A program made the translations under genes and the position numbers. A DNA stretch of 46,690 bases from Labilithrix sp. (GTDB taxonomy: Bacteria > Myxococcota_A > Polyangia > Polyangiales > Polyangiaceae), in NCBI GenBank assembly GCA_019637175.1, contig JAHBWD010000068.1, positions 1-46,690 on the forward strand. Direction: 5' to 3'. Position 1 is the first letter of the stretch. Each line of letters begins with the position of its first letter. Shown piece by piece: positions 46,219 to 46,690 of the stretch. The notes below the pieces were generated by a model. The model was given only the letters and a program-made list of their open reading frames with translations. It had not been told where the DNA came from and did not search any database.

Positions 46219-46571
46219 ACGGAAAGAAGAACGGCAACGGGAACGGCCGACGTGGGCACCTGCTCTCGGACGCCGAGATCGCGGCTCGCCTGTCGATGCA
46301 GTATCGAATCCCGACGATCCGGCTCGAAGAATACGAGATCGATCGCGCCGTCATCGCACTCGTCCCCGAGGAGTTGTGCAAGCGGCACACGCTCATTCCG
46401 GTCTCTCGCGCAGGCTCCTCGCTGATCGTCGCGATGGCGGACCCGAAGGACGCCGCCGCGCTCGAAGCACTCGAGGCTCACACGAGCTTCGTGATCGAGC
46501 CCGTCATCTCGACCGAGCTGGCGATCTTCACGGCCATCGCGAAGCACTACGGCACCCGTCCGCCGACCTGA
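46215..46571 (+). CDS. Free-standing GspE/PilB N-terminal (T2SSE_N-like) domain protein
   Basis: The 118-residue protein has a short Gly/Asn/Lys-rich start, then LLSDAEIAARLSMQYRIPTI, YEIDRAVIALVPEELCKRHT, LIPVSRAGSSLIVAMADPKD and VISTELAIFTAIAKHY. This is the second half of the N-terminal domain of type II secretion/type IV pilus ATPases. The ATPase domain is absent, and so is the Arg-containing c-di-GMP motif usually ahead of it. Single-domain versions occur in myxobacteria; a role in pilus or secretion regulation is only a guess. ATG 46215 overlaps the upstream TGA. Confidence 0.82.
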   Translation: MNGKKNGNGNGRRGHLLSDAEIAARLSMQYRIPTIRLEEYEIDRAVIALVPEELCKRHTLIPVSRAGSSLIVAMADPKDAAALEALEAHTSFVIEPVISTELAIFTAIAKHYGTRPPT

Positions 46572-46594
46572 GCCGCGGCTGCACGTCCAGGCCG

Positions 46595-46690
46595 CTACTG
46601 GTCGGCGCGCTCTGGGGGCTCGAACTCGATGAACACCGAGATCCGGTCTCGGACCCTCACGTTGAGGCGCGACACGGTGATCGTCATGGG
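46595..46690 (-). CDS. C-terminal end of a gene running out of the window
   Basis: A minus-strand frame is open from the window edge to TAG at 46597-46595, reading MTITVSRLNVRVRDRISVFI, EFEPPERADQ with good GC3. An ATG at 46687 could make it a 30-residue protein, but it is more likely the end of a longer gene. It is convergent with the T2SSE_N-like gene. No family can be named. Confidence 0.4.
   Translation of the reverse strand, partial: PMTITVSRLNVRVRDRISVFIEFEPPERADQ

Overview
The window is very GC-rich (third codon positions almost all G or C). It carries an abundance of lipoproteins, Hanks-type Ser/Thr kinases with proline/alanine-rich tails, PEGA-like proteins, a MYXO-CTERM-like C-terminus and Cys-rich secreted lipoproteins. 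This combination points to a myxobacterium, most likely Polyangia (Myxococcota). Assignment is by gene content and style only; no 16S or marker tree is available here.

Layout. 1-2617: end of an isoaspartyl peptidase/asparaginase, a 49-residue basic protein gene that is easily missed, and a secreted trypsin-fold protein that has lost its catalytic His and Ser. 2623-8994 (all minus): kinase, PEGA-like membrane protein, second kinase, guaA, PEGA lipoprotein. 9128-11068: dut, then an NtrC-type sigma-54 activator. 11095-13577 (minus): small protein, bamD and an HtrA-like protease that appears fused to a beta-barrel. 13644-21991 (plus): greA, recG, a membrane sulfatase/phosphotransferase with HEAT repeats, a YfgM-like TPR protein and bamB. 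Two of the junctions in this part (bamD/protease and YfgM-like/bamB) use a rare TTGA stop/start overlap. 22268-24166: a lipoprotein, a collagen-like lipoprotein whose start codon lies in a hairpin, and a DUF4142-like lipoprotein.

24249-28960 is a compact urease operon, ureD-ureAB(fused)-ureC-ureF-ureG. It has no ureE here, and UreG carries a His-rich N-terminus that could take over nickel storage or delivery. 28991-31527 holds a Cys-rich lipoprotein and a polysaccharide deacetylase with two TIG domains. 31528-35779 (minus) holds gpsA, a HelD-like helicase and a metallo-beta-lactamase-fold cyclic-nucleotide phosphodiesterase candidate. Then come a TlpA-like thioredoxin lipoprotein, a Cys-rich lipoprotein, and groES-groEL with a clear sigma-70 promoter, CIRCE operator (HrcA control) and intrinsic terminator.

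39232-41554 is a third kinase overlapping a membrane lipoprotein whose architecture matches the PEGA-like partner of the first kinase cluster. A tRNA-Gln/tRNA-Glu operon (promoter and strong terminator visible) follows. Everything after it (42047-46690) looks accessory: orphan small genes, a decayed IS3-family transposase joined to a Cys-rich protein fragment, a reading frame broken by one nonsense codon, and a free-standing GspE/PilB N-terminal domain. No CRISPR array, rRNA or intact mobile element is present.
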